Assembly: GCA_021809495.1 (NCBI GenBank)
Contig: JAKAZI010000009.1
Span: 1 to 41,282 of the forward strand
Reading direction: 5' to 3'
DNA from: Actinomycetes bacterium
GTDB lineage: Bacteria > Actinomycetota > Acidimicrobiia > Acidimicrobiales > RAAP-2
Length of the DNA: 41,282 bases
Both the position numbers and the translations under genes were made by a program. Numbering within the stretch: position 1 is the stretch's first letter; every line of letters begins with the position of its first letter. Below are positions 15,337-23,306 of this stretch, piece after piece. The notes beneath the pieces are model-generated. The model did not search any database. It saw nothing but the letters and a program-made list of their open reading frames with translations, and was not told the DNA's origin.

Positions 15337-16575
15337 ATGACAACCTTCGCCGAATCCGCCACCTCATTCATCAGTAGTCGACCCAATTCCGCCCTTCGCG
15401 CTCGCGCCTGGTCCACCTTCGAATCGGTCGGATTGCCAACCACCACCGACGAGGTCTGGCGCTACGCGCCGTTGTCGGAGCTCGACCTCGATCGCTACGC
15501 CGTGCCCGCGACACCGACGCTGACGCCTCAGTCCGACTTCGCGGTGGCCCTCGGCGCGTTGGCCGCGACCGTCGTTCGCGTGCTCGACGGCTTCCTCGTG
15601 GACATCGGCGAACCGGTTGAAGGCGTGACGGTCGATCTAAACCCCGACCTGACGACCCTCGACGGCGACGACCCGCTCGAGCGATACGCCAGTGACGCCT
15701 TCGCCCTGGCCAACGTCGCGCTGTGTCCCGCGACCGTCGTGGTGACGGTAGCGGCCGGCACCAACGTCGACGGCCCGATCGTGATCGTCCACTCGGCGAA
15801 CGCCTCGGCGTCGTTTCCCCGCACGCACCTGGTTCTTGAGCGCGGCGCGAACGCGACGGTGGTGGAGTACTACGAGGGTGGCGCCAACGCGATGGTGGCG
15901 CCGGTGAGCGAGTACCGCGTCGCGGACAACGCGTCGCTGCGACTCGTTACCTATCAGCGCCTGGACCCGACCGCCTGGCACGTCGCGCGAACGACGGGCC
16001 TGCTCGAACGCGACGGCCGACTCAGCCAAGCGGTACTCGGCATGGGTGCGCACTACGACCGTTCGCGCAACGACGCCGACCTTCGCGCAACGGGCGCGGA
16101 GAACGAACTGCGCACGACGTTCTTCGGCTCCGGCGCCCAGGTGCACGACTTTCGCACTCACCAGTTCCACCGAGCGCCCCGGACCCGTTCGACGCTGCTC
16201 TCCAAGGGCGCGGTCGCTGACACGTCGCGCTCGGTCTACACCGGACTGATCGAAATCGAAAAGGGAGCCAAGCGGACCGACGCGCGTCAGACCAATCACA
16301 ACCTGCTGCTCTCGCCCGACGCCCACGCCGACAGCGTGCCCAACCTCGACATCCGTGAGAACGACGTCGTGTGCGCGCACGCATCCAGCGTGGGACCGCT
16401 CAACGCGTTGCAACGTTGGTACCTCGAGTCACGCGGCGTGACGCGCAGCGACGCGGAGCGTCTGATGATCCAGGGCTTCTTCCTGGAGATGCTCGACGCG
16501 TTGCCCCCGGCACTCGCTGGGCTGGTCGAGGGCGACGTGGCGCTCGCGCTCGCGTCAGTCCCGGTGAGCGCGTGA
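15337..16575 (+). CDS. sufD: Fe-S cluster assembly protein SufD
   Basis: A 412 aa partner of SufB in the SufBCD scaffold, involved in iron entry and complex stability. Family blocks: EVWRYAPLSELDLD near the N-terminus, a beta-helix core, then HHF-like region VHDFRTHQFHRAPRTRSTLLSKG, KGAKRTDARQTNHNLLLS and the C-terminal GPLNALQRWYLESRGV and AERLMIQGFF. It is complete and of normal length. The stop overlaps the next start (GTGA), so SufD and the ferredoxin are translationally coupled. Confidence 0.93.
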   Translation: MTTFAESATSFISSRPNSALRARAWSTFESVGLPTTTDEVWRYAPLSELDLDRYAVPATPTLTPQSDFAVALGALAATVVRVLDGFLVDIGEPVEGVTVDLNPDLTTLDGDDPLERYASDAFALANVALCPATVVVTVAAGTNVDGPIVIVHSANASASFPRTHLVLERGANATVVEYYEGGANAMVAPVSEYRVADNASLRLVTYQRLDPTAWHVARTTGLLERDGRLSQAVLGMGAHYDRSRNDADLRATGAENELRTTFFGSGAQVHDFRTHQFHRAPRTRSTLLSKGAVADTSRSVYTGLIEIEKGAKRTDARQTNHNLLLSPDAHADSVPNLDIRENDVVCAHASSVGPLNALQRWYLESRGVTRSDAERLMIQGFFLEMLDALPPALAGLVEGDVALALASVPVSA

Positions 16576-16886
16576 GCGCCAACGACGTCGGCGCCGTCGA
16601 CGAGTTCACGAGCGGCGAGGCCCGCCAGGTCCGGGTCGGCGCGCGCACGCTGGTGATCGTGCGCATCGAGGACGACTTCTACGTGCTGGACGATCGGTGC
16701 AGTCACGAGGACTACAGCCTCGCCGAGGGCGAGGTCGACCAGGCGGGTGCGACGATCGAGTGCGCGCGACACGGTGCGATCTTCGATCTCACCGACGGGA
16801 CTCCTCAGTCGTTCCCCGCGACCCAGCCGGTAGCTCGATACGACGTGGTGGTGCGCGACGGACGGGTGGAGGTGACTATCCCATGA
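16572..16886 (+). CDS. Rieske-type [2Fe-2S] ferredoxin of the suf operon
   Basis: A small Rieske protein of 104 aa with ligands C43 and H45 (CSH) and C64 and H67 (CARH). It starts at GTG 16572, within the GTGA overlap with the sufD stop, and its own stop overlaps the sufC ATG (ATGA). The longer frame upstream is just the other frame of sufD. A Rieske ferredoxin between sufD and sufC is the usual actinobacterial arrangement. It probably passes electrons during cluster assembly, though its exact role is not established. Confidence 0.9.
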   Translation: MSANDVGAVDEFTSGEARQVRVGARTLVIVRIEDDFYVLDDRCSHEDYSLAEGEVDQAGATIECARHGAIFDLTDGTPQSFPATQPVARYDVVVRDGRVEVTIP

Positions 16887-17611
16887 CGACCTTGACGATT
16901 TCGGGCCTGCGCGTCGCGGTGGGCGGCAAGGAGGTCCTTCGGGGCTTTGACCTGACGATGAACTCGGGCGAGGTCCACGTCATCATGGGCCCGAATGGCT
17001 CGGGCAAGTCCACCCTCGCGCACGCCATCTCGGGTCACCCGGGCTATGAGGTCCTCGATGGGTCCGTGAAGCTCGGCGACGTCGAGCTGCTCTCGCTCTC
17101 AGCCACTGAGCGGGAGCGTGCGGGTCTGTTCCTCGCCCTGCAGCAGCCGATGGAGGTCCCCGGCGTGCGCCTCATCGACGTACTCGAAGCCGCGGGCGCC
17201 GAGCGCGAAGGACTGGCCGAGCGAATGGCCGACGAGGCGCGTCGCGTCGACCTGCGCCCCGAGCTCCTGCATCGATTCGTGAACGTCGACCTGTCCGGCG
17301 GCGAGCGCAAGCGCGCCGAGATGGTTCAGTTCGCCATCCTGCGGCCGCGCTTCGCGGTCCTCGACGAGATCGACTCGGGGCTCGACGTCGACGCGCTCGG
17401 CGCGGTGGCGCGGCGTCTCGCGGCCGCGACGACCGAGTGGGGCTGCGGCGTTCTCGCGATCACCCACTTCCGGCGGCTGCTCCAGGAACTGACGCCGACC
17501 ACGATCCACGTGGTCAGCGGTGGCCGCGTCGTGGCTACCGGCGGGCCGGAACTCTCCGAGGTGCTCGAGCGCGACGGGTACGAGCCGTTCCGTGTGCCGA
17601 ATCCGCTCTAA
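16883..17611 (+). CDS. sufC: Fe-S assembly ATPase SufC, first copy
   Basis: A 242 aa ABC-type ATPase that drives SufBD rearrangement. Walker A is GPNGSGKST (36-44), signature LSGGERKRAEM, Walker B AVLDEIDSGLDVDAL and H-loop ITHF. It sits in the canonical place after the Rieske ferredoxin. It differs from the second copy at 20680 across most of its length: here the signature is DLSGGERKRAEMVQFA and the H-loop is THF, while the other has FSGGERKRNEVLQMA and THY as in E. coli SufC. It is the more diverged copy, yet it has all nucleotide-binding motifs. Confidence 0.9.
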   Translation: MTTLTISGLRVAVGGKEVLRGFDLTMNSGEVHVIMGPNGSGKSTLAHAISGHPGYEVLDGSVKLGDVELLSLSATERERAGLFLALQQPMEVPGVRLIDVLEAAGAEREGLAERMADEARRVDLRPELLHRFVNVDLSGGERKRAEMVQFAILRPRFAVLDEIDSGLDVDALGAVARRLAAATTEWGCGVLAITHFRRLLQELTPTTIHVVSGGRVVATGGPELSEVLERDGYEPFRVPNPL

Positions 17612-17624
17612 CGGGGTCGCGGAG

Positions 17625-17630
17625 TACAGT
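17625..17630 (+). promoter_or_regulatory. -10-like hexamer for the LytR-CpsA-Psr gene
   Basis: TACAGT ends 6 bp before ATG 17637, giving this gene a promoter independent of sufC. Confidence 0.45.
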
Positions 17631-17636
17631 TAACCG

Positions 17637-18992
17637 ATGGCTGACGGACGTCACAACGCCTCGCGGGGCCGCGGGAACCGACGATCCGAGGCGACGAAGG
17701 GCACCCTCGCGAACGAGGAGCGACTTCGCGCCCTCGGACAGGCGGTCGAACATCGGGCGAACCCGTCACGACCCGTGCGAGCCGCCAAAGTCCGCCGGAG
17801 CCACCGGGGCCGACGGATCGCGATCATCTCGAGCGTCGTCGTGCTCGCACTGCTCATCGCGCTCGTCGGTGGCGGGTACCTCTACGCGCAGTGGCGCTTC
17901 AGCCAGATCCCGAAGGTCAACGTCGTCGGCGAGTTGCCCCAGCTCTCCGGTAGACCGTTCAACATCCTCGAGATCGGTTCGGACTCGCGCGCGGGGCTGA
18001 CCGGCACGGTCGCCCGTCAGACCGGTGCGTCGACGAATTCGGTGGCCGGCCAGCGTAGTGACGTCGTGAAGATCATGCACGTCGACCCGGCCGCCGGCAC
18101 GATCACGATCCTCTCGATCCCGCGCGACACGATGGTCACGTTGCTCGCCAACCAGGCCCTGTTCGGAAAATTCAACCGCATCAACGTCAACTACGGCAAC
18201 GGTCCGTCCCTGCTCGCCCAGACGATCACCGCGAACTTCGGCATTCCGATCAACCACGTGATTCAGGTGAGTTTCGCGGGCCTCATCAACGCCGCGGTCG
18301 CCCTCGGCGGGGTCTACCTCGATTTCCCGTACCCGGCCAAAGACGCGTATTCGGGGCTCAACATTCCTCACCCCGGCTGCCAGCTGATCACGGGCTTCCA
18401 GGCGCTCGCCGTCGCCCGCAGCCGCCACTACCAGTGGTTCCAAAACGGCGTGTGGAACTACGACGGCACGAGTGACTTCGGTCGGATCGATAGGCAGAAC
18501 GCCTTCTTGCGAGCGATGATCAGTCGCGCCAAGAGCCTCTACAACCCCCTGACGATCAACTCGTTCCTCTCGAAGATCCCCCAGGGCATCACCCTGGACA
18601 GCGGATTCTCGCTCAATGAGCTCATCGCCTTCGCGGTCAAGTTCCACAGCTTCAATCCGTCGAACATGCTGACCTACACGTTGCCGACCGTGCCCGCGAC
18701 CGTGGGCCTGCTCGGCGACGTGCTGTTCGCCCAGCAGCCCGAGGCCCAGCAGCTGCTCGTGAACATCTTCGGCTCGTCGTTGCTCACGCCGACTAATCCA
18801 CCGCCGAACGCCCAGCTCCAGACTCCTCTGCCCCCGGTCGTGGCAACGACCACCACCACTACGACGATTGCGTCGACGTCGAGCACCCGAGCTACCGCGA
18901 CCAAAACGACCACGGCCGGTGCCGCGACCAAGAGTCCGTCAAACCCGACGGCGGTGATGCCCTACTTCGATCCGGTGCCCTGCACGCCGTAG
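17637..18992 (+). CDS. LytR-CpsA-Psr family cell-wall ligase
   Basis: A membrane-anchored enzyme of 451 aa that attaches glycopolymers such as arabinogalactan or teichoic acids to peptidoglycan. The N-terminal 58 residues are basic and cytoplasmic. One transmembrane helix follows (about 60-84, AIISSVVVLALLIALVGGGY), and then the external LCP domain. Conserved acids and arginines lie in LEIGSDSRAG, QRSDVVKIMHVDP, SIPRDTMV and FGRIDRQNAFL. The last 60 residues are a Thr/Pro-rich tail (VVATTTTTTTIAS) like a wall-spanning linker. It separates the two SUF arms, and its end overlaps sufU by 31 bp in convergent orientation. Confidence 0.9.
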   Translation: MADGRHNASRGRGNRRSEATKGTLANEERLRALGQAVEHRANPSRPVRAAKVRRSHRGRRIAIISSVVVLALLIALVGGGYLYAQWRFSQIPKVNVVGELPQLSGRPFNILEIGSDSRAGLTGTVARQTGASTNSVAGQRSDVVKIMHVDPAAGTITILSIPRDTMVTLLANQALFGKFNRINVNYGNGPSLLAQTITANFGIPINHVIQVSFAGLINAAVALGGVYLDFPYPAKDAYSGLNIPHPGCQLITGFQALAVARSRHYQWFQNGVWNYDGTSDFGRIDRQNAFLRAMISRAKSLYNPLTINSFLSKIPQGITLDSGFSLNELIAFAVKFHSFNPSNMLTYTLPTVPATVGLLGDVLFAQQPEAQQLLVNIFGSSLLTPTNPPPNAQLQTPLPPVVATTTTTTTIASTSSTRATATKTTTAGAATKSPSNPTAVMPYFDPVPCTP

Positions 18993-19444
18993 GTATCGTC
19001 CAGTCCCTGGCTGAGGGTGTTCCAGGCCAGGGTGGCGCACTTGATCCGCACGGGGAACTTCACCACGCCCTGTAGGGCCGCCAACTCGCCCATCGTGTGG
19101 ATATCGGCGACCGGTGGTTCAGCGTCACCGTCGAGTGACGACTCGTGTACCGTCATCAACTGCTTGAAACGCTCGATGGCGGCGCGCACCTCGTCGACGG
19201 TCTTGCCCTTCACGGCGGCGCTCATCATCGAGGACGACGCCTGGGAGATCGAGCAGCCGTGACCGGTCAGTTTGATGTCTACGAGCACACCGTCGTGGAT
19301 GTCGAGGTAGACGACCAATTCGTCGCCGCAGAGCGGGTTGTAGCCCTCGGTGCGCACCGCCGGTGGCGGGAGCTCACCGCGGTTGCGTGGCGTGCGGTAG
19401 TGGTCGAGGATGATTTCGCGGTAGAGGTCGTCGAGGTTAGCCAT
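18962..19444 (-). CDS. sufU: SUF-type sulfur acceptor/scaffold SufU
   Basis: A 160 aa IscU/NifU-fold protein that accepts sulfur from SufS. Three conserved cysteines are visible in NPLCGDE, GHGCSIS and RIKCATLAW, and the Asp after the first is present. The Gram-positive-type insert between the second and third cysteine is also there (about 20 residues longer than IscU). It is the last gene of the left-reading arm, 3 bp after the sufS stop. Confidence 0.92.
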   Translation of the reverse strand: MANLDDLYREIILDHYRTPRNRGELPPPAVRTEGYNPLCGDELVVYLDIHDGVLVDIKLTGHGCSISQASSSMMSAAVKGKTVDEVRAAIERFKQLMTVHESSLDGDAEPPVADIHTMGELAALQGVVKFPVRIKCATLAWNTLSQGLDDTYGVQGTGSK

Positions 19445-19447
19445 GGC

Positions 19448-20683
19448 TCAGCCGAACATCGTGACGGCGCTCTCGAGCGCCTCGAGGAGGACATCGGTAT
19501 CCGTGGTCAGCGAGTAGGGACCGAAGGAGGCGCGGGCCGTCGCCGCCAGATTGAACCGACGCATGAGCGGCTTGGCGCAGTGGTGTCCCGGACGCACGCA
19601 CACGCCGAACTGGTCGAGCACCTGGGCGACGTCGTGGGGGTGGACCCCGTCGACGTCCAGACTCAAGACGCCGCCGCGATCGACGGCGTCCGCCGGACCA
19701 ATGATTCGCACCCGGCCGTCGAATTCGTTGGCGAGGCGCTTGAGGGCGTCCGCGGTGAGATCCTCTTCGTGGCGGGCGATGTTCTCCAGTCCGAGTCCCT
19801 CCAGGTACCGGATGGCGGCCGCGAGTCCGGCCGTCTCGGCGATCGGCGGGGTACCGGCCTCGAAGCGGGTCGGGCCGTTCGCGGGCACGTACCCGTCGAC
19901 GCGCACGTCCGCGATCATGCCGCCGCCACCGAGGAAGGGGGGCATGGACTCGAGGATCGCCGCGCGTGTCCACAGCACGCCCAGGCCGGTTGGCCCGAGC
20001 ATTTTGTGGGCGGAGAAGCAGAAGAAGTCAACGTCGAGGTCCACCACGTCGGACGGCTGATGACCGACCGACTGGGCGGCGTCGAGGGCGACGAGGGCCC
20101 CGTGGTCGTGGGCGATCCGCGTGAGTTCCTTGACCGGATTGCGGGTGCCGAGCACGTTGGACGCGGCCGTGAAGGAGAACAACTTGACGCCCTCGAGCAG
20201 GCGGTCCAGGCCGCTGACGTCGAGGCGAAAGTCGTCGCTGACCGGCACGAAGCGCACCTCGATGCCGATCTGATCGCGAAGTTGGAACCACGGGACGATA
20301 TTCGCGTGGTGCTCCATCTCGGTCACCAGCACCACGTCGCCCGCCTTGAGGTGCGCCGCGCCCCAGGACTTGGCGAGGAGATTGAACGCTTCGGTCGTGT
20401 TCTTGGTGAAGACGATCTCGTCCACGCCCCGGGGTGCGTTGATGAACCGTGCGGTCGCCGCCCGGGCGCCTTCGTAGACGTCGGTCGCCTCAACGGCGGT
20501 CTGGTAGACGCCGCGGTGCACGTTGGCGTGACGCAGTTCGTAGTACCGCGACATCGCCTCGATGACCGGCCTCGGGGGCAGTGTCGAGGACGCCGAGTCG
20601 AGGTAGGTGATCGGGCGACCGTTGATCTCGCGGTTGAGCAGCGGCGTGTCGTCGCGCACCCGCCGAGGGCTGTAGGAGCTCAT
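19448..20683 (-). CDS. sufS: Cysteine desulfurase SufS
   Basis: A PLP enzyme of 411 aa that takes sulfur from cysteine for cluster assembly. PLP lysine K227 (FSAHKMLGPTG), catalytic C369 in RPGHHCAKP with the short loop of group II desulfurases, plus TEMEHHANIVPW. I place the start at ATG 20683, which overlaps the sufC stop (ATGA), rather than 20701 as in the open-frame track. This makes sufC2-sufS-sufU a tightly coupled set. Confidence 0.93.
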   Translation of the reverse strand: MSSYSPRRVRDDTPLLNREINGRPITYLDSASSTLPPRPVIEAMSRYYELRHANVHRGVYQTAVEATDVYEGARAATARFINAPRGVDEIVFTKNTTEAFNLLAKSWGAAHLKAGDVVLVTEMEHHANIVPWFQLRDQIGIEVRFVPVSDDFRLDVSGLDRLLEGVKLFSFTAASNVLGTRNPVKELTRIAHDHGALVALDAAQSVGHQPSDVVDLDVDFFCFSAHKMLGPTGLGVLWTRAAILESMPPFLGGGGMIADVRVDGYVPANGPTRFEAGTPPIAETAGLAAAIRYLEGLGLENIARHEEDLTADALKRLANEFDGRVRIIGPADAVDRGGVLSLDVDGVHPHDVAQVLDQFGVCVRPGHHCAKPLMRRFNLAATARASFGPYSLTTDTDVLLEALESAVTMFG

Positions 20684-21438
20684 CGCAGCACCGTTCGCCA
20701 CGCGTCGTACCCGTCGTGTTCGATGGTGGCGGCGAGTTCGACGCCGCCACTGTGGACGATCTGTCCGTCGACCAGGATGTGGACGCGGTCCGGTTCGATC
20801 TCCTCGAGCAGTTTGACGTAGTGGGTTACGACCACCACGCCCATCGCCGGATGCTCGCTGCGCACGGTGCGCACACCGCGCGCCACGATGCGCAGCGCGT
20901 CGATGTCAAGGCCGGAATCGGTCTCGTCGAGCAACGCGACGACGGGTTCGAGCAGGGCCATCTGCAGTACCTCGTTGCGCTTGCGCTCACCGCCCGAGAA
21001 GCCATCGTTCAGGTGTCGCTCCGCGAAGGCCGGATCCATGCCCAGTCGGTCCATCCACTCGGCGAGCTCGAGGCGCACTTCGAGCACGGACAGTTCGCTC
21101 AAGCCCTTGCGGGCCACCATGGCCTGGCGCAGGAACTGGATGACCGAGACGCCGCTGATGGCCTCGGGATACTGGAAGGCGAGGAAGATGCCCGCGCGGG
21201 CCCGCTGGTCGGGTGACCAGCGGGCGATGTCGTCGCCGTTGAGCAGGATCTGGCCTTCGGTCACGCGATAGCCCGGGTGCCCCATCACGACGCTGGCGAG
21301 GGTCGACTTGCCCGCGCCGTTGGGTCCCATGAGCGCGTGGACCTCACCGGGATTGATGATCAAATCGACACCGCGCAAGATGGAGGTGTCCTCGGCGACG
21401 GCGTGGACGTTTCGAAGTTCTAGCAAGGGCACAGACAC
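20680..21438 (-). CDS. sufC: Fe-S assembly ATPase SufC, second copy
   Basis: A 252 aa ATPase closer than the first copy to E. coli SufC. It has Walker A GPNGAGKST, the SufC-specific block GIFLAFQYPEAISGVSV, signature GFSGGERKRNEVLQM, Walker B LLDETDSGLDIDAL and H-loop VTHY. It heads the left-reading sufC-sufS-sufU arm, while a paralogue serves the sufBD arm. Start GTG 21438 lies 6 bp from TAGGCT. Which copy partners SufBD, or whether mixed complexes form, cannot be told from sequence. Confidence 0.92.
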   Translation of the reverse strand: MSVPLLELRNVHAVAEDTSILRGVDLIINPGEVHALMGPNGAGKSTLASVVMGHPGYRVTEGQILLNGDDIARWSPDQRARAGIFLAFQYPEAISGVSVIQFLRQAMVARKGLSELSVLEVRLELAEWMDRLGMDPAFAERHLNDGFSGGERKRNEVLQMALLEPVVALLDETDSGLDIDALRIVARGVRTVRSEHPAMGVVVVTHYVKLLEEIEPDRVHILVDGQIVHSGGVELAATIEHDGYDAWRTVLR

Positions 21439-21444
21439 GATTCG

Positions 21445-21450
21445 AGCCTA
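21445..21450 (-). promoter_or_regulatory. -10-like hexamer for sufC2-sufS-sufU
   Basis: On the minus strand TAGGCT ends 6 bp before GTG 21438. The same hexamer is used by the malyl-CoA lyase and DUF6941-like genes. Confidence 0.45.
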
Positions 21451-21476
21451 TCGTTCACGCCTGGAATTTCGGCCGG

Positions 21477-22094
21477 TCACCAGCCGCGCGCAATCCATTC
21501 GCCGAGGTGCGCGCGCTCGGCGCCGATGGTCGTTGGCGCGCCGTGGCCCGGCAAGACGAGGACGTCGTCGGCGAAGCGCTGGAACAGGCGCTCGTCAATC
21601 GAGGCGATGATCGTGGGGAAGTCGCCGCCCTCGAAGGACGTGGCGCCAGGTCCCCCGGGAAAGAGCGTGTCGCCGCTGAAGAGCACGGGGCTGCCCTCGA
21701 CGGCGAAACACGTCGAACCGGGCGTGTGGCCCGGCGTGTGGATGACCCGAACACGCAACTCACCGACCTCGAGTACCTGGTCGTGGGCGAGGTGGCGGTC
21801 GATGGTGGGGAACAGCCCGTCATCGCCCGGGTGGCCCCACACGATACGTCCCGAAGCACGAAGGCGAGGGATCGCTCCCACGTGGTCGTGGTGCCCGTGC
21901 GTCTCGAACACCTCGACCACACCCAGCGCGTCGGCCAATCGGACCAGGCGGTCCGATTCGTCGGCGGCGTCGATCAACGCCGCTTGCGAGGTACGTCGGC
22001 ACGTCAGGACGTAGACGTTGTTCGCGAGCGGCCCAACCACCACCCGGTGGACGTCCAGACCCGCGCCGCTCCAGATGACCGTCGATTCCTCCAC
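21477..22094 (-). CDS. Metallo-beta-lactamase fold hydrolase (glyoxalase II-like)
   Basis: A 205 aa MBL-fold hydrolase. The metal ligands are in THGHHDHVG, HTPGHTPGS, FSGDTLFPGG and LPGHG, in the order of glyoxalase II-type enzymes. It lacks the C-terminal substrate domain of classical glyoxalase II, so it is better called a small thioesterase-like MBL protein. Persulfide dioxygenase activity is possible but not shown by the motifs. The start is GTG 22094, 6 bp from CATCCT. It ends 38 bp before sufC2 on the same strand, which has its own promoter hexamer. Confidence 0.82.
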   Translation of the reverse strand: MEESTVIWSGAGLDVHRVVVGPLANNVYVLTCRRTSQAALIDAADESDRLVRLADALGVVEVFETHGHHDHVGAIPRLRASGRIVWGHPGDDGLFPTIDRHLAHDQVLEVGELRVRVIHTPGHTPGSTCFAVEGSPVLFSGDTLFPGGPGATSFEGGDFPTIIASIDERLFQRFADDVLVLPGHGAPTTIGAERAHLGEWIARGW

Positions 22095-22100
22095 GACTTC

Positions 22101-22106
22101 AGGATG
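22101..22106 (-). promoter_or_regulatory. -10-like hexamer for the MBL hydrolase gene
   Basis: On the minus strand CATCCT ends 6 bp before GTG 22094. The first base deviates from TANNNT. Confidence 0.3.
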
Positions 22107-22134
22107 CCACGCGACGGGGACGTAGGGATTTCGC

Positions 22135-22140
22135 TATCCT
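22135..22140 (+). promoter_or_regulatory. -10-like hexamer for the acyl-CoA dehydrogenase gene
   Basis: TATCCT lies 44 bp before ATG 22185, and a ribosome-binding site GAGGG lies 5 bp before it. This unit therefore has a normal leader. Confidence 0.3.
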
Positions 22141-22184
22141 CGCAAGTGCGTTGGCTCACGAGCCCGCGGGAATCGAGGGTGACC

Positions 22185-23300
22185 ATGAACTTCGGCTTTT
22201 CAGAGGAGCAGGAGGAACTGCGCAAGATGGTGAAGCGGTTCTTGGACGAGAAATCGCCCGAGACCGAGGTCCGTCGGCTCATGGCCACCGACGAGGGATA
22301 CGACCCGGCGGTGTGGCGCCAGATGGCCGACGAGTTGGCGTTGCAGGGACTCGGTATCCCCGAGCAGTTCGGCGGCCAGGGCTACGGTCCCGTGGAGCTC
22401 TACGTCGTCTTCGAAGAGATGGGCGCGGCGCTGTTGTGTTCGCCGTACTTCTCGACGGTGGCGCTCGCGGCCAACGCCGTACTGCTCGTAGGCACCGACG
22501 ACGATCGCGCCGCCTACCTACCGGGCATCGCCGCGGGGGACACCATCGCGACCGTGGCCCTCACCGACGACACCGGCCGGTGGGACCTCGCTACGACGTC
22601 GGTCACCGCGACGAACTCGGGAGGCGCGTGGGCGATCAACGGTGCGAACAACTACGTGACCGACGGCCAGAGCGCCTCGGTGATCTTCGTCCCCGCGATG
22701 ACCGCGGCCGGACTCTCACTGTTCGCCGTGGACGCGAACGCCCCCGGGGTGGCGCGTACGTCGCTGCCGACGATGGATCAGACCCGCAAACAGAGCCGCA
22801 TCACGTACCACGACGCCCCGGCCCAGCTGGTGGGCTCCGACGGCGGCGCCCTCGGCGGACTCGAGACGACACTGCAGATCGCGGCGGCGGCCCTGGCCGC
22901 TGAGCAGGTCGGTGGCGCCCAGCGCGTGCTGAACAACGCGGTGGAGTACGCGAAGAATCGCGTCCAGTTCGGTCGGCCCATCGGGTCGTTCCAGGCGATC
23001 AAACACAAGTGCGCCGACATGCTCCTCGACGTGGAATCGGCGAAGTCGGCGGCGTACTACGCCGCGTGGGCCGCCCAGGAGCGCAACGACGAGCTGCCAA
23101 TCGCGGCGAGCCTCGCCAAGTCGTTCTGCTCCGAGGCCTACTTTCACTGCGCCGCCGAGAACATCCAGATCCACGGTGGTATCGGTTTCACGTGGGAACA
23201 CCACGCGCATCTGTACTTCAAGCGAGCCAAGAGTTCCGAGCTCTTCCTCGGTGATCCGGCGTACCACCGCGAATTGCTCGCCAACCAGTTGGGCATCTAA
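22185..23300 (+). CDS. Acyl-CoA dehydrogenase (FadE28-like)
   Basis: A flavoprotein of 371 aa that would oxidise an acyl-CoA ester at alpha-beta. The N-terminus NFGFSEEQEELRKMVKRFL, the central VALTDDTGRW and the C-terminal NIQIHGGIGFTWEHHAHLYFKRAKSS place it with the mycobacterial FadE26/28-type subunits. Members of that group often work as alpha2beta2 pairs in steroid or branched-chain breakdown. No second subunit lies next to it, so a partner elsewhere is possible. The frame continues upstream to 21507, but ATG 22185 with GAGGG is the family start. The gene downstream begins 7 bp after its stop. Confidence 0.85.
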   Translation: MNFGFSEEQEELRKMVKRFLDEKSPETEVRRLMATDEGYDPAVWRQMADELALQGLGIPEQFGGQGYGPVELYVVFEEMGAALLCSPYFSTVALAANAVLLVGTDDDRAAYLPGIAAGDTIATVALTDDTGRWDLATTSVTATNSGGAWAINGANNYVTDGQSASVIFVPAMTAAGLSLFAVDANAPGVARTSLPTMDQTRKQSRITYHDAPAQLVGSDGGALGGLETTLQIAAAALAAEQVGGAQRVLNNAVEYAKNRVQFGRPIGSFQAIKHKCADMLLDVESAKSAAYYAAWAAQERNDELPIAASLAKSFCSEAYFHCAAENIQIHGGIGFTWEHHAHLYFKRAKSSELFLGDPAYHRELLANQLGI

Positions 23301-23306
23301 GGCAGC

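Noticed and set aside
18840-18930. Thr-codon repeat near the end of the LytR-CpsA-Psr gene as a mobile or regulatory repeat
   Set aside because: The ACC/ACG/ACT run simply encodes a Thr-rich wall linker within the reading frame.
19145-20821. 558-codon plus-strand open frame opposite sufS and sufC2
   Set aside because: It is a shadow of two certain genes, composed of low-complexity Arg/Val/Asp/Gly-rich residues with no recognisable domain; long antisense frames are expected at this GC content.
21507-22184. N-terminal extension of the acyl-CoA dehydrogenase frame
   Set aside because: It is the antisense of the MBL hydrolase; the family start NFGFSEEQEE and the ribosome-binding site fix ATG 22185.
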